64,000 nucleotides of DNA from Niallia circulans (lineage in GTDB: Bacteria > Bacillota > Bacilli > Bacillales > Cytobacillaceae): the NCBI RefSeq assembly GCF_007273535.1, contig NZ_RIBP01000004.1, forward strand, positions 1,340,001 to 1,404,000. The letters are read 5' to 3'. Each line of letters opens with the position of its first letter. Position 1 is the first letter of the stretch. The notes beneath the pieces are model-generated. The model saw nothing but the letters and a program-made list of their open reading frames with translations, did not search any database and was not told where the DNA came from. Positions 1-8,154 of this stretch are shown here, in pieces. The position numbers and the translations under genes are program-made.

Positions 1-47
1 TAAACTTCTTTTAAATATGCTGTTCTTCATCTTCAACAATTTAATCC

Positions 48-242
48 TTACCTCTTATGTTTATTTTGATATATATAATCATTTGATTTTGCAGAATAAT
101 AGTTAGTTATTCCTCCAATAATTAATATGGCAAAAGACCCTATTCCAAAACCAATTTGATATTTACCAACAATAATAAATCCAACCGTACTAATGATTAA
201 TAATGTAATCAAAATAATGAAAAAAACCTTAAGTTTATTCAA
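48..242 (-). CDS. small two-helix membrane protein, unknown function
   Basis: A 64-residue product with two hydrophobic segments (about residues 5-26 and 31-46) and a short polar, basic tail, so it is probably an integral membrane protein. It would start at a TTG preceded by a GAGAGGGA ribosome site about six bases upstream. No family was recognised. It is transcribed away from the secreted-protein gene at 930 and nothing links the two. The call rests on the ribosome site and the membrane profile only. Confidence 0.5.
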   Translation of the reverse strand: MNKLKVFFIILITLLIISTVGFIIVGKYQIGFGIGSFAILIIGGITNYYSAKSNDYIYQNKHKR

Positions 243-929
243 GCGAATTCCCTCTCAACAAGTTATTTTGACAATCAATATATATAATATTAACATAAAT
301 GTCAAAAAATTAGAAATTAACGAAAAATAATCTCTGCTGATAATGATTGAATAATTAATATTTTGAAATAGTAAATAGGTAGAATGCTTTATTTTGTGAT
401 TTTGAATACTATTATTAGAAATCTAAGTGGAATGGAGCGGATATTTCTTTATAGTTGACTTAATACTTTTACTTGAAATAGTTTTTCATCTACAGGTAAT
501 TGTTAGTGAAACTACCACTCTTTATTAATAATAATATTGTCCTATATTGTTGTGGAAAATTAGAAATTGATATCTATATAGTATAACCAATCCTATCTAA
601 CTCTGATAAAAACTTGTTTAGTATATAGTAAATAGAAAATTTCAATTTTAAATGAATTAGGTGAATATGTTTAGGTTATGAAACAATGTGACTTTTTCTA
701 CATTTATGACACACAATTGTACCATTGTCTAAATTTGTCGAAATAACTAAATAATTGACTAAATATTGTATAGTAGGAATTAAACAAATATGTAAGGGGT
801 GGTTATAAAAAAGTTACAAAGTATGAATTAGAAACACAAGAGATGAATGTTGTTCAGTCTGTGTATGTTGTTGAAAAAAATAATATTAAGCACAATTTCT
901 TACCCTAAATATTACAAGGAAGTGATATT
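243..929. other. AT-rich intergenic region without a recognised gene
   Basis: About 690 bases of AT-rich sequence with stops in all frames. It must hold the promoters of the flanking divergent genes. The only recognisable element is a 16-base fragment at 426-441 identical to the left end of the repeat at 2201. Confidence 0.6.
426..441 (+). repeat. truncated copy of the left end of the intergenic repeat
   Basis: The 16 bases AGTGGAATGGAGCGGA are identical to positions 2203-2218, where they open a much longer GC-rich repeat. Downstream of 441 the sequence becomes AT-rich and the rest is absent, so this is a decayed or truncated copy. Confidence 0.6.
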
Positions 930-1799
930 TTGAAAAGAACGAGTTTCTTAAAGAAAGTGACAATATTAACCGTGTCTACATTAATCTTCACCTCAATATC
1001 TCCAATTAGCAGTTTAGCAAGTACCCCATCCTATGTTGAATCAGAACTAACAGACGTAAAATTTAACACTGAGTTAAATCAAGATATGCTGAATGAACAA
1101 GAGAAAAAAGAGATTGTAGAAGAAAATCCTTTAGATAATAAAGTTTTATCTGATGAGTTTGATCTTGTAAAAGAAACTGAAAATACTCCGTCTTTACAAG
1201 AAATGACCAGTGAAGAAGAGAAATTGTTTTATGAAATAGTAGATGAGCAAGTTCAACTAGCAGGAATAACTAATCCAAATGATCAAACAATATTTAAAGA
1301 TACTTTGATTAACTTTTTTAATGAAGACTCCGAAAGCTATAATAATTTGGAGAAAGCTCAGTTGCAATTAGAAGAGAGTATTATAAAAAGTGTTGATGAA
1401 AATGAGAAATCTAATCTGGTTTCTTTCTTACAAAATGCTACAATTTCAACTTTTGGAGTAGAAACAGCAAGTGCTTTATCTAATCCTTTTAAAGGAAAAA
1501 TTAAAGTAAGTGTCAAACTTGCAGGAGCTACCTTTAATACTATTCTTGGGATTGCTATCGGAGGAGGCGCGGGGCTTATACAATCATATATTATTAAAAA
1601 GGGGAAAAATGAGGCTAAGAAGCTGTTTACCAAAACAGTTGTTAGCCGATTAAAAGCTTGGGGTGCACCTAAACTAGCGACTGTAGTAGGTGTTTCTGTA
1701 ATAACTGCTTTAAATTATTTAGATGTTGGGACTGCTATTGCTAAGGAAATAGATAAAAGAGATTCTAAGAAGAAAAGTGGATATATCGAAATTTATTAA
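930..1799 (+). CDS. secreted protein with glycine-rich hydrophobic C-terminal region, unknown function
   Basis: A 289-residue protein with a clear Sec signal peptide (KK near the start, hydrophobic stretch to about residue 27, likely cleavage after SLAS). Residues 35-160 are acidic and helical. From about residue 180 the chain is basic and hydrophobic, with a glycine-rich segment (ILGIAIGGGAG) and a second apolar stretch near 250-265. The start is TTG at 930 behind AAGGAAGTG. A small membrane protein gene follows after 24 bases and a strong terminator closes the pair. The plan, signal peptide then charged pro-like region then apolar tail, recalls bacteriocin-type or membrane-active secreted proteins and matches the broken gene at 32848, but no family was recognised. 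Confidence 0.7.
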   Translation: MKRTSFLKKVTILTVSTLIFTSISPISSLASTPSYVESELTDVKFNTELNQDMLNEQEKKEIVEENPLDNKVLSDEFDLVKETENTPSLQEMTSEEEKLFYEIVDEQVQLAGITNPNDQTIFKDTLINFFNEDSESYNNLEKAQLQLEESIIKSVDENEKSNLVSFLQNATISTFGVETASALSNPFKGKIKVSVKLAGATFNTILGIAIGGGAGLIQSYIIKKGKNEAKKLFTKTVVSRLKAWGAPKLATVVGVSVITALNYLDVGTAIAKEIDKRDSKKKSGYIEIY

Positions 1800-1823
1800 T
1801 ATATATGGAGGTGTAATTTACTA

Positions 1824-1988
1824 ATGAAAAAAATGATTGGTGTATTCATTGTAATAGTATGGATTACAATATTCTATTACCTTTTCAACATGATAATGCC
1901 TAAAGGTATATTATACGTTATTATTGCATTTCCGACTGTATTATTCACCTCCATCTATATACTAAGAAAATTTCAAATAAAAATTTAG
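1824..1988 (+). CDS. 54-residue two-helix membrane protein, possible partner of the upstream secreted protein
   Basis: Starts at ATG 1824 behind a good ribosome site (GGAGGTG, 1808-1814). The product has two hydrophobic segments (about residues 4-22 and 29-46) and a basic tail. It lies in the same transcription unit as the secreted protein at 930 and before the terminator at 2124. Small membrane proteins just downstream of secreted, membrane-active peptides often give self-protection; that is inference here, as no family was recognised. Confidence 0.65.
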   Translation: MKKMIGVFIVIVWITIFYYLFNMIMPKGILYVIIAFPTVLFTSIYILRKFQIKI

Positions 1989-2123
1989 AACCAAGTCTAA
2001 TACTTTTTACTAAAGGTTACTGCATTTACTTAAGAGTTTTATAGATATGGAATAGAACTAAGAGGAAAAGACTCAAATGATTAATTACAACAGGAGATTA
2101 GGACAACATTTAAGTGTAGGTTA

Positions 2124-2169
2124 AAACTGAACTATTTTATCGATTATCGATTAATAGTTCAGTTTTTTT
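2124..2169 (+). terminator. strong Rho-independent terminator
   Basis: A perfect 13-bp stem (AAACTGAACTATT at 2124-2136 with AATAGTTCAGTTT at 2153-2165) followed by a T run. It ends the unit of the secreted protein and its small membrane partner. Confidence 0.85.
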
Positions 2170-2200
2170 GTGTTCGACTTTAATACATTAATTAAAAACC

Positions 2201-2332
2201 TTAGTGGAATGGAGCGGAGAACACTCGACTCCAGCGGGAAATAGAGGAAAGGATGAGACCCCGCAGGCGAAGACGGGGAGGCTCATCTTCCTTCCCGCGG
2301 AAAGCGAGTGGGCGAGCGCAATGAAACCGAAC
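2201..2332. repeat. GC-rich Bacillaceae-type intergenic repeat, about 130 bp
   Basis: This GC-rich block stands out from the AT-rich surroundings. It begins TTAGTGGAATGGAGCGG and contains an imperfect inverted repeat (GATGAG-n-CCCCG opposite CGGGG-n-CTCATC), then TTCCCGCGGAAAGCGAGTG. Blocks of this kind, with the GGAATGGAGCGG opening and the CCGCAGGCGAAG core, occur in many copies in intergenic regions of Bacillus-type genomes; I recall this from general knowledge and cannot name a family. The open frame on the minus strand across it is not a gene. The flanking 2333-2549 shows no gene. Confidence 0.7.
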
Positions 2333-2549
2333 TAATTTAAAGCCATACCTATGAATAATTCCAAGGTCCACTGTTATAAAGTTAGATAAAATCATTTAAA
2401 GTTCATATCTAGATAGATTATATTTTGTCTCAGCCTTTTAGTACTTACTTAACAGACCAATTATTTCCATACTAATTAATACTTAATTAGCTTTTAGAAA
2501 ATTAGCTCCCTTACTAAAGATTCAAGAGAATAAATACAAAAAACTCCAA

Positions 2550-2563
2550 ATAAATCGTTTACA
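2550..2563 (+). promoter_or_regulatory. cre-like catabolite-repression site
   Basis: ATAAATCGTTTACA matches the CcpA cre consensus TGWAANCGNTNWCA at all but its first two positions. It lies just upstream of the -35 box. A weaker match (TGAAAACGTTTTAT, 2581-2594) overlaps the -10 region. Both fit a sugar operon under CcpA. Confidence 0.5.
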
Positions 2564-2569
2564 TTTTTG

Positions 2570-2597
2570 TTGACAAACAGTGAAAACGTTTTATAAT
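2570..2597 (+). promoter_or_regulatory. SigA-type promoter of the transketolase operon
   Basis: TTGACA at 2570-2575 and TATAAT at 2592-2597 are both consensus, with a 16-base spacer. The operator candidate lies just downstream, where a bound repressor could block the polymerase. Confidence 0.8.
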
Positions 2598-2616
2598 GGT
2601 AAACAAAGGTAACTTA

Positions 2617-2638
2617 GTATACAAGTAGACAAGTGTAC
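2617..2638 (+). promoter_or_regulatory. GntR-type operator candidate (GTATAC ... GTGTAC)
   Basis: GTATAC at 2617-2622 and GTGTAC at 2633-2638, 16 bases apart, lie between the promoter and the first gene. The same GTATAC core recurs three times upstream of the permease gene at 6313. It fits the general GTM(N)KRC core of GntR-family operators, so the regulator at 5374 is the likely binder. Confidence 0.5.
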
Positions 2639-2669
2639 AGGTTAAATTCAATTCCATGGGGTGATTAAT

Positions 2670-3503
2670 ATGAATGGGAACATTATTGAAGAGTTAAAGC
2701 AAAACGCAGTTGATCTTAGAAAAACAGCACTAACAATGATTCATAAGGCACAATCTGGTCATCCTGGAGGTTCGTTTTCGGCAGCGGATATTATTGCAGC
2801 ACTGTACTTTAAGGAAATGAACATCGATCCACAAAATCCTAACTGGGAGGATAGAGACCGTTTCGTTTTATCCAAAGGGCATGTTTGTCCGATTCAATAC
2901 TCTGCCTTAGCGTTAAGAGGGTTCGTTGAGTATGAAACCATTTATACACTTCGCCAATTTGGCTCTCCATTTCAAGGACATCCTGATATGAAGAAGTGTC
3001 CAGGAATTGATATTTCGACAGGCTCTTTAGGTCAAGGTCTTTCCTGTGCAGTCGGCATGGCGTTGGCTGGGAAAAGAGACGAAAAAGACTACAGAGTATT
3101 TGCGATGGTTGGAGATGGCGAATGTCAGGAAGGGCAAATCTGGGAAGCTGCTCAAAGCGCTGTTAAATATGAATTAGATAACTTAGTAGTTTTTGTCGAT
3201 GATAACGGCCTGCAAATTGATGGTCCGACAGAAGAAATTATGCCGAACCAAGATTTAGAGATAAAGTTTAAGTCCTTTGGATTTGAAACAACAAGAATAG
3301 ACGGACACTCAATGGAGGAAATCGTTGCAGCACTCGACAGCACAAGAAATTCTAAAAATAACAAACCAAAATGTATTGTTTGTAACACAGTAAAGGGAAA
3401 AGGTGTTTCCTTTATGGAACATTCAGTTACTTGGCACGGAATTGCTCCTAATGATGAAGAATACCGAAAAGCATTGGCAGAATTAGAGGGAGGGCTAAAC
3501 TAA
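2670..3503 (+). CDS. transketolase N-terminal (TPP-binding) subunit
   Basis: This 277-residue protein is the thiamine-diphosphate-binding half of a split transketolase. It shows the N-terminal GHPGGS motif, the STGSLGQGLS loop, and the cofactor signature GDGECQEGQIWEA followed about 30 residues later by VDDNG. The second half is encoded by the next gene, overlapping by one base, so the two must form one enzyme transferring two-carbon ketol units between sugar phosphates. I place the start at ATG 2670 because GGGGTG sits seven bases before it; the GTG at 2661 lies inside that ribosome site. With the SDR gene downstream it forms an operon that appears inducible (operator at 2617) and catabolite controlled. 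The particular sugar phosphate cannot be read from the sequence; split transketolases also occur in apiose pathways. Confidence 0.9.
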   Translation: MNGNIIEELKQNAVDLRKTALTMIHKAQSGHPGGSFSAADIIAALYFKEMNIDPQNPNWEDRDRFVLSKGHVCPIQYSALALRGFVEYETIYTLRQFGSPFQGHPDMKKCPGIDISTGSLGQGLSCAVGMALAGKRDEKDYRVFAMVGDGECQEGQIWEAAQSAVKYELDNLVVFVDDNGLQIDGPTEEIMPNQDLEIKFKSFGFETTRIDGHSMEEIVAALDSTRNSKNNKPKCIVCNTVKGKGVSFMEHSVTWHGIAPNDEEYRKALAELEGGLN

Positions 3504-4447
3504 TGGGTGAAAACAAGGTGTTACAAAAGAAGGCAACAAGAGAAGCATTTGGTGATGAAATTGTCCGTCTTGGTGGATTAAATAAAGATATATATGTTGT
3601 AGATATTGATATCGGTAAGTCTTGTAAAACAACAGAATTTGCTAATAAATTTCCAAAACAGCATGTTAATGTCGGGATCGCCGAACAAAATGCCGCAGGT
3701 CTAGCAGCAGGTCTTGCGACAACAGGCAAAATTCCTTTTGTAAGCACTTACGCTGTGTTTGGCTCGATGAGAATGGCAGAACAAATTAGACAGGAAATTT
3801 GTTACCCGAACTTGAACGTGAAGATAGCTTGTTCACATGGCGGTCTGACACCAGCAAACGACGGTGCGAGCCATCAAGCAATTGAAGATATGGGTGTGTT
3901 GCGAACAATCCCTAACATGACAGTTGTGATGGGTGCCGATTATCATTCGACAAGAAAATTGGTGGCGCAGGCTGCTGAGAAATATGGTCCTGTGTATCTT
4001 CGTTTTACAAGAGATACAATGCCGTTTATTTATGATGAGAATGAAGAGTTTATAATCGGCAAGGCGAAGAAATTAAAAGAAGGCAATGACATCGCCATTA
4101 TTGCTAATGGAGATACTGTCTATCTTGCATTGGAGGCTGCGAAGCAATTAGAAAATAAAGGTGTGTCTGTAAAACTACTAGATATGCATACTATCAAGCC
4201 CTTAGACAGAGAGGCAGTCGTTGAATGCTTGGATACTGGCAAGATAATCACTGTGGAAGATCACAATATCCTCAATGGTTTGGGCAGCGCTGTATGTGAA
4301 GTCGTTGCAGAAGAAGGACGAGGAAAGGTGCGCAGAATCGGTGTTCAAGATCAGTTTGGACAGTCAGCTCCATACGAAAAGCTATTAGAGCTTAACGGTA
4401 TTACGATTGAAAATATTGTAAACACAGCTAATGAAATGCTTCAGTAA
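3503..4447 (+). CDS. transketolase C-terminal (pyrimidine-binding) subunit
   Basis: This 314-residue protein completes the split transketolase. It has the Pyr domain (residues about 8-170) with the catalytic-glutamate region VGIAEQNAAGLAAGLA, the FVSTYAVF segment, and SHGGLTPANDGASHQA, then the C-terminal transketolase domain with the VEDHNILNGLGSAV motif. The ATG overlaps the stop of the first subunit by one base, which suggests translational coupling and equal amounts of both chains. Members of this fold include DXP synthase and E1 beta, but the length and pairing fit split transketolase. Confidence 0.9.
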   Translation: MGENKVLQKKATREAFGDEIVRLGGLNKDIYVVDIDIGKSCKTTEFANKFPKQHVNVGIAEQNAAGLAAGLATTGKIPFVSTYAVFGSMRMAEQIRQEICYPNLNVKIACSHGGLTPANDGASHQAIEDMGVLRTIPNMTVVMGADYHSTRKLVAQAAEKYGPVYLRFTRDTMPFIYDENEEFIIGKAKKLKEGNDIAIIANGDTVYLALEAAKQLENKGVSVKLLDMHTIKPLDREAVVECLDTGKIITVEDHNILNGLGSAVCEVVAEEGRGKVRRIGVQDQFGQSAPYEKLLELNGITIENIVNTANEMLQ

Positions 4448-4476
4448 TCTATAACTAATAAAGGGGAGAAATCACT

Positions 4477-5235
4477 ATGTTTAAGTTAGATAATAGAGTT
4501 GCCATTGTAACAGGAAGCGGTTCAAAAAAAGGAATTGGCCGTACTATTGCATTAACGCTTGCAAAGCAAGGTGCGATTATTGTAGTGGCAGATTTAAATG
4601 AAGAAGGTATTGAAGACACTGTTCATGCGATTAAATCAGAAGGTGGAGAGGCATTTGGCGTTCTGTTGAATGTCACAAGCCAGCAATCTAATGATGAAAT
4701 GGTACAAAAAATCCTTGATAAATATGGCAGAATTGATATTCTAGTAAACAATGCAGGTATCTCTCAAAAAGTATCTGTTCAAGATATGACAATTGAGGAT
4801 ATTACGAAAGTATTTAACGTAAATATGTTCGGACTGTTCCTATGTACACAAGCAGTATTGGAAACAATGAAAAAACAAAACTTCGGCAGAGTAATCAGCC
4901 TGTCCTCTGTTTCTGCAAAGCGTGGCGGCGGTGTTTTCGGTGGAGCCCATTATTCGGCATCAAAAGCAGCAGTTCTTGGCTTCTCTAAAAATCTAGCTCG
5001 TGAGGTAGCGCAAAATGGGATTACGGTTAACTGTGTAGCTCCTGGACTTGTGAATACAGATATTTGGAAGTCTTTACCTAAGGAACAAGCAGCTAAAGTT
5101 ATTGATGGCATTCCAATGGGAAGACCTGGGGAAACAGAGGAAGTAGCAGCAGCGATTGCATTTTTAGCATCTGAAGAGGCTTCTTATATTACTGGAGAAG
5201 AAATAGACATTAATGGCGGATCACATATGGATTAA
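4477..5235 (+). CDS. SDR-family NAD(P)-dependent polyol/sugar dehydrogenase
   Basis: This 252-residue short-chain dehydrogenase has the Rossmann motif TGSGSKKGIGR near residue 11, NNAG near 90, and the catalytic Ser then YSASK (Tyr and Lys) near 160. The C-terminal GEEIDINGG is standard in the family. It is the third gene of the transketolase operon, 29 bases after the previous stop, behind AAAGGGGAG. Its likely role is oxidising or reducing the imported polyol or sugar before phosphorylation and entry into the pentose-phosphate steps. The substrate cannot be inferred from sequence. A perfect terminator follows. Confidence 0.85.
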   Translation: MFKLDNRVAIVTGSGSKKGIGRTIALTLAKQGAIIVVADLNEEGIEDTVHAIKSEGGEAFGVLLNVTSQQSNDEMVQKILDKYGRIDILVNNAGISQKVSVQDMTIEDITKVFNVNMFGLFLCTQAVLETMKKQNFGRVISLSSVSAKRGGGVFGGAHYSASKAAVLGFSKNLAREVAQNGITVNCVAPGLVNTDIWKSLPKEQAAKVIDGIPMGRPGETEEVAAAIAFLASEEASYITGEEIDINGGSHMD

Positions 5236-5245
5236 TAGTAAAAGC

Positions 5246-5295
5246 AAATCATAGCCAAAGCACTTGTGGCTTTGGCTATGATTTAAATTAGTTTT
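5246..5295 (+). terminator. Rho-independent terminator of the transketolase operon
   Basis: A perfect 16-bp stem (5246-5261 with 5269-5284) and 7-base loop, followed by a T-containing but interrupted tail. It separates the three-gene operon from the regulator gene. Confidence 0.8.
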
Positions 5296-5338
5296 ATTGC
5301 GCTTACATATTTTAATTTTATATAATAACCTTATAGTA

Positions 5339-5355
5339 TATTAGGTTGTCTAATA
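5339..5355 (+). promoter_or_regulatory. inverted repeat before the GntR gene, possible autoregulatory site
   Basis: TATTAG-GTTGT-CTAATA lies 19 bases before the regulator's start codon. It is unlike the GTATAC sites near the other two units, so it may be a separate site or chance in AT-rich sequence. Confidence 0.3.
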
Positions 5356-5373
5356 ATATTAACGCAGAGAGAA

Positions 5374-6081
5374 GTGGTTATTATTAATTTTAATCCTGTA
5401 TCCAGCAAGAAATTGTATATGCAAATATATCAGCAAATACTATCGCAAATTGAGTCAGGTACATTTAAAGTGGGCGATAAGCTGCCTGCAGAAAGAGAAT
5501 TATGTGAGCAATTCGGTGTTAGCCGTGCTCCAATTCGTCAGGCACTAAGCGCGCTTGAATTAAATGGATTTATTTATTCCCGTCAAGGTGAGGGCGTATA
5601 TGTAAAAAGCAATCAAAGTCTTGCAAGCAGTACTCAAGATCCCATTTCCTTTGATTCTGTCTCACCAGAGGAAATAGTGGAAGTGAGAATGAATATTGAA
5701 CCGTTAATTATTAAGTTTGCTGTACAGCGTGCTACAGATGAAGAAATAGCCGTGCTACGAGCAACAATTGATAAAATGGAACAAGAAACAAAGTCAGGTG
5801 TTTATGTTCCAGAAACGGATGAAGCACTTCATTATAATATTGCGAAGGCTTCGCACAATGAATTGTTTATCAATATTATGTCAGCCATTATTAATGCCAT
5901 GAAAAAACAAGAGATGTGGCAGTTCATTCGAGATCGTACTGTGACAAGACCAGATTATTTGGAAGTTAATTTAAATGAACATAAACAAATTATCGAGGCT
6001 ATAGAAAAACGAGATGAGAAAAAAGCAACGGACATCATGAGTAAGCATATGCAAAATTTATATGACCGCTATTGGAAATGA
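5374..6081 (+). CDS. GntR family transcriptional regulator, FadR/FCD type
   Basis: This 235-residue regulator has an N-terminal winged helix (residues about 8-78; PAERELCEQFGVSRAPIRQALSAL has the GntR signature helix) and an all-helical FCD ligand-binding domain (about 95-230) with the expected Asp/Glu and His residues (for example DEALHYNIAKASHN and NEHKQIIEAI). Start is GTG at 5374 behind AGAGAGAA. It lies between the two halves of the sugar locus and is the obvious candidate to bind the GTATAC sites before both. The effector is probably a sugar or sugar acid of the pathway. Confidence 0.85.
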   Translation: MVIINFNPVSSKKLYMQIYQQILSQIESGTFKVGDKLPAERELCEQFGVSRAPIRQALSALELNGFIYSRQGEGVYVKSNQSLASSTQDPISFDSVSPEEIVEVRMNIEPLIIKFAVQRATDEEIAVLRATIDKMEQETKSGVYVPETDEALHYNIAKASHNELFINIMSAIINAMKKQEMWQFIRDRTVTRPDYLEVNLNEHKQIIEAIEKRDEKKATDIMSKHMQNLYDRYWK

Positions 6082-6106
6082 TGAACTGCTTTTTATTACA
6101 TAATTT

Positions 6107-6154
6107 GTTGAGATAGCCTAAAGACGATAGAGAAAATGCTTAGGCGCTCTCAAC
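6107..6154 (+). terminator. stem-loop after the GntR gene, probable terminator
   Basis: GTTGAGATAGCCTAA (6107-6121) pairs with TTAGGCGCTCTCAAC (6140-6154), with internal mismatches and an 18-base loop. The T tract is weak, so termination may be partial. Confidence 0.45.
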
Positions 6155-6184
6155 ATATTATTTAATAACGGCTTTTATTTTTTA

Positions 6185-6243
6185 GTATACTTAGAATACA
6201 AGATGATAAGTATACAACTATCATCAGAAAAGTAAGCGTATAC
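6185..6243 (+). promoter_or_regulatory. cluster of three GTATAC operator candidates
   Basis: Identical GTATAC cores lie at 6185-6190, 6210-6215 and 6238-6243, about 25-28 bases apart, upstream of the permease operon. The two right-hand ones continue as GTATACAA. The same core precedes the transketolase operon, indicating a shared regulator, most simply the GntR protein encoded between them. Confidence 0.5.
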
Positions 6244-6312
6244 AAGTTTGATGGATTACTAGATTCATCACTAAATGATTTTCGTACCAATAAAAAGGCT
6301 GGGGTGAATAAT

Positions 6313-7662
6313 ATGCCATTACTTTACGTTTCTGTTGGGGTATTAATATTAATCTTTTTAATTATGAAGCTAAAGTTAAATACTTTCTTCTCATTGATTA
6401 TTGTTTCATTTATCGTCGCTCTTCTTTTAGGTATACCGTTAGAGGATATCGGACTTATTGTTGAAAATGGATTGGGCAGTACATTAGGACATATAGCTCT
6501 GATTTTTGGACTTGGTGCTATGTTAGGAAAATTAATCGCCGATGCTGGCGGGGCAAACCGAATTGCGATGACACTTATTAATAAATTTGGTAAAGAAAAG
6601 ATTCATTGGGCAGTCGTAATTGCGTCCTTTATTGTCGGAATCGCTTTGTTTTATGAAGTAGCATTTGTATTGATAGTACCTATCATTTTCACCATTGCAA
6701 AAGAAGTGAAAATCTCGATTGTTAAATTGATTTTGCATATGAGTGCAGCTTTGCTGATTACGCATAGCTTCCTTCCACCACACCCAGGGATTACAACAGT
6801 GGCCAACGGACTTGGTGCAGATGTTGGAACAGTTCTTTTATACGGACTTATTATTTCCATTCCTTGTGTCATTATCGCTGGTGTTATTTATCCGAATATT
6901 GCTAAAAGAATCGTGCCAAGTGCCTTTGAAAAGGTTACACCAGATGGGGTTTTTAAAGAGGAAAAGACATTTAAAATAGAGGAAACACCAGGCTTTGGTA
7001 TCAGTGTTTTTACAGCAATGCTGCCTGTGATTTTGCTGGCAATAGCTGCTGTTATAAAAATTATTGAGGAAGCCTTAAATTATCACGATGGCTTTATTTT
7101 CATGGTATTGCGATTTATTGGCGAGCCTTCGACGGCAATGATTATTTCGCTGTTAGTCGCAATTTATACAATGGGTATAAAAAGAAATATTGCCATGGTA
7201 GATTTAATGAAATCCTGTACGAAATCAATCAATTCAATTGGTATGATGCTGCTTATTATCGGTGGAGGTGGCGCCTTTAAACAAGTAATCATTGAAGGTG
7301 GTGTCGGCGAATATATCGCCGAGCTATTTGAAGGATCTGCTTTATCACCAGTTTTATTTGCTTGGATTTTGGCTGCTATATTAAGAATAGCGTTAGGGTC
7401 GGGAACAGTTGCCGCTATTTCAACTGTAGGTTTAGTAACACCAATGCTTGCGATGAATCCAGATGTGAATTTGGCACTAGTTACGTTAGCAATAGGCTGC
7501 GGCAGTACAATATGCTCTCATGTAAATGACGCTGCATTTTGGATTGTAAAGGAATATTCTGGCATGACATTAAAAGAAACATTCGGAACATATACCGTTC
7601 TTTCGACGATTTCTTCTGTCATTGGTCTGGTTTGCACACTGATATTAGACTTATTTGTATAA
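6313..7662 (+). CDS. GntP-family permease (gluconate:proton symporter-like)
   Basis: This 449-residue protein of 12 or so hydrophobic segments belongs to the GntP/GntT-type symporters, which import sugar acids and related polar carbon sources with protons. Family features include the N-terminal NTFFSLIIVSFIVALLLGI region, the conserved HSFLPPHPGITTVANGLGAD segment near residue 155, and IALGSGTVAAISTVGL in the C-terminal half. The start is taken as ATG 6313, six bases after GGGGTG; the GTG at 6304 lies in that site. It opens a three-gene operon with an RpiB-like isomerase and a PfkA-like kinase. A permease without a phosphotransferase system implies the substrate is phosphorylated inside the cell. 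Confidence 0.88.
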   Translation: MPLLYVSVGVLILIFLIMKLKLNTFFSLIIVSFIVALLLGIPLEDIGLIVENGLGSTLGHIALIFGLGAMLGKLIADAGGANRIAMTLINKFGKEKIHWAVVIASFIVGIALFYEVAFVLIVPIIFTIAKEVKISIVKLILHMSAALLITHSFLPPHPGITTVANGLGADVGTVLLYGLIISIPCVIIAGVIYPNIAKRIVPSAFEKVTPDGVFKEEKTFKIEETPGFGISVFTAMLPVILLAIAAVIKIIEEALNYHDGFIFMVLRFIGEPSTAMIISLLVAIYTMGIKRNIAMVDLMKSCTKSINSIGMMLLIIGGGGAFKQVIIEGGVGEYIAELFEGSALSPVLFAWILAAILRIALGSGTVAAISTVGLVTPMLAMNPDVNLALVTLAIGCGSTICSHVNDAAFWIVKEYSGMTLKETFGTYTVLSTISSVIGLVCTLILDLFV

Positions 7663-7683
7663 CATATTATTGGAGGGATTACG

Positions 7684-8133
7684 ATGAAAATAGCAATTGG
7701 ATGTGACCATGGCGGAGATAATTTAAGACCAAGCATTGCGGAATATTTACAGGAATTAGGGCATGATGTAATAGAGTATTTACCTAAGTCAGGGGAAAGT
7801 ACAGACTATCCTCAATATGGAAAAATGGTAGCAGAAGATGTTGTTGCAAACAAAGTAGACGCAGGTATCTTAATTTGTGGAACTGGTGTCGGCATATCAA
7901 TCGCTGCTAATAAGGTTAAAGGAATCCGAGCAGTTGTCTGCAGTGAGCCTGCAACAGCAAGACTATCGAAACAGCATAATAATACGAATATTTTAGCCTT
8001 TGGCGGCAGAATAGTCGGCAGTGTATTAGCAAAGGAAATCGTGAAGGCATGGTTAGATGCTGAGTTCGAGGGAGGCAGGCATGCAAGAAGAATTAGCATG
8101 ATTGCAGATATGGAAGAAGAATCTCTATGCTAA
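7684..8133 (+). CDS. rpiB: RpiB/LacAB-family sugar-phosphate isomerase
   Basis: A 149-residue protein with the RpiB signature: IGCDHGGD at the N-terminus, the ILICGTGVGISIAANK loop holding the catalytic cysteine near residue 65, and a C-terminal basic patch (GGRHARRI). The family interconverts aldose and ketose phosphates: ribose/ribulose 5-phosphate, allose, galactose 6-phosphate or, in some operons, tetrose phosphates. It sits 21 bases after the permease and 21 before the kinase, behind TTGGAGGG. With transketolase in the same regulon, pentose- or tetrose-phosphate isomerisation is the best guess. Confidence 0.88.
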   Translation: MKIAIGCDHGGDNLRPSIAEYLQELGHDVIEYLPKSGESTDYPQYGKMVAEDVVANKVDAGILICGTGVGISIAANKVKGIRAVVCSEPATARLSKQHNNTNILAFGGRIVGSVLAKEIVKAWLDAEFEGGRHARRISMIADMEEESLC

Positions 8134-8154
8134 CAAGGATCGGAGGAATAGAGA

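Noticed and set aside
2201..2395. 64-codon minus-strand frame across the GC-rich repeat
   Set aside because: It follows the repeat, not a gene, and has no ribosome site or recognisable product.
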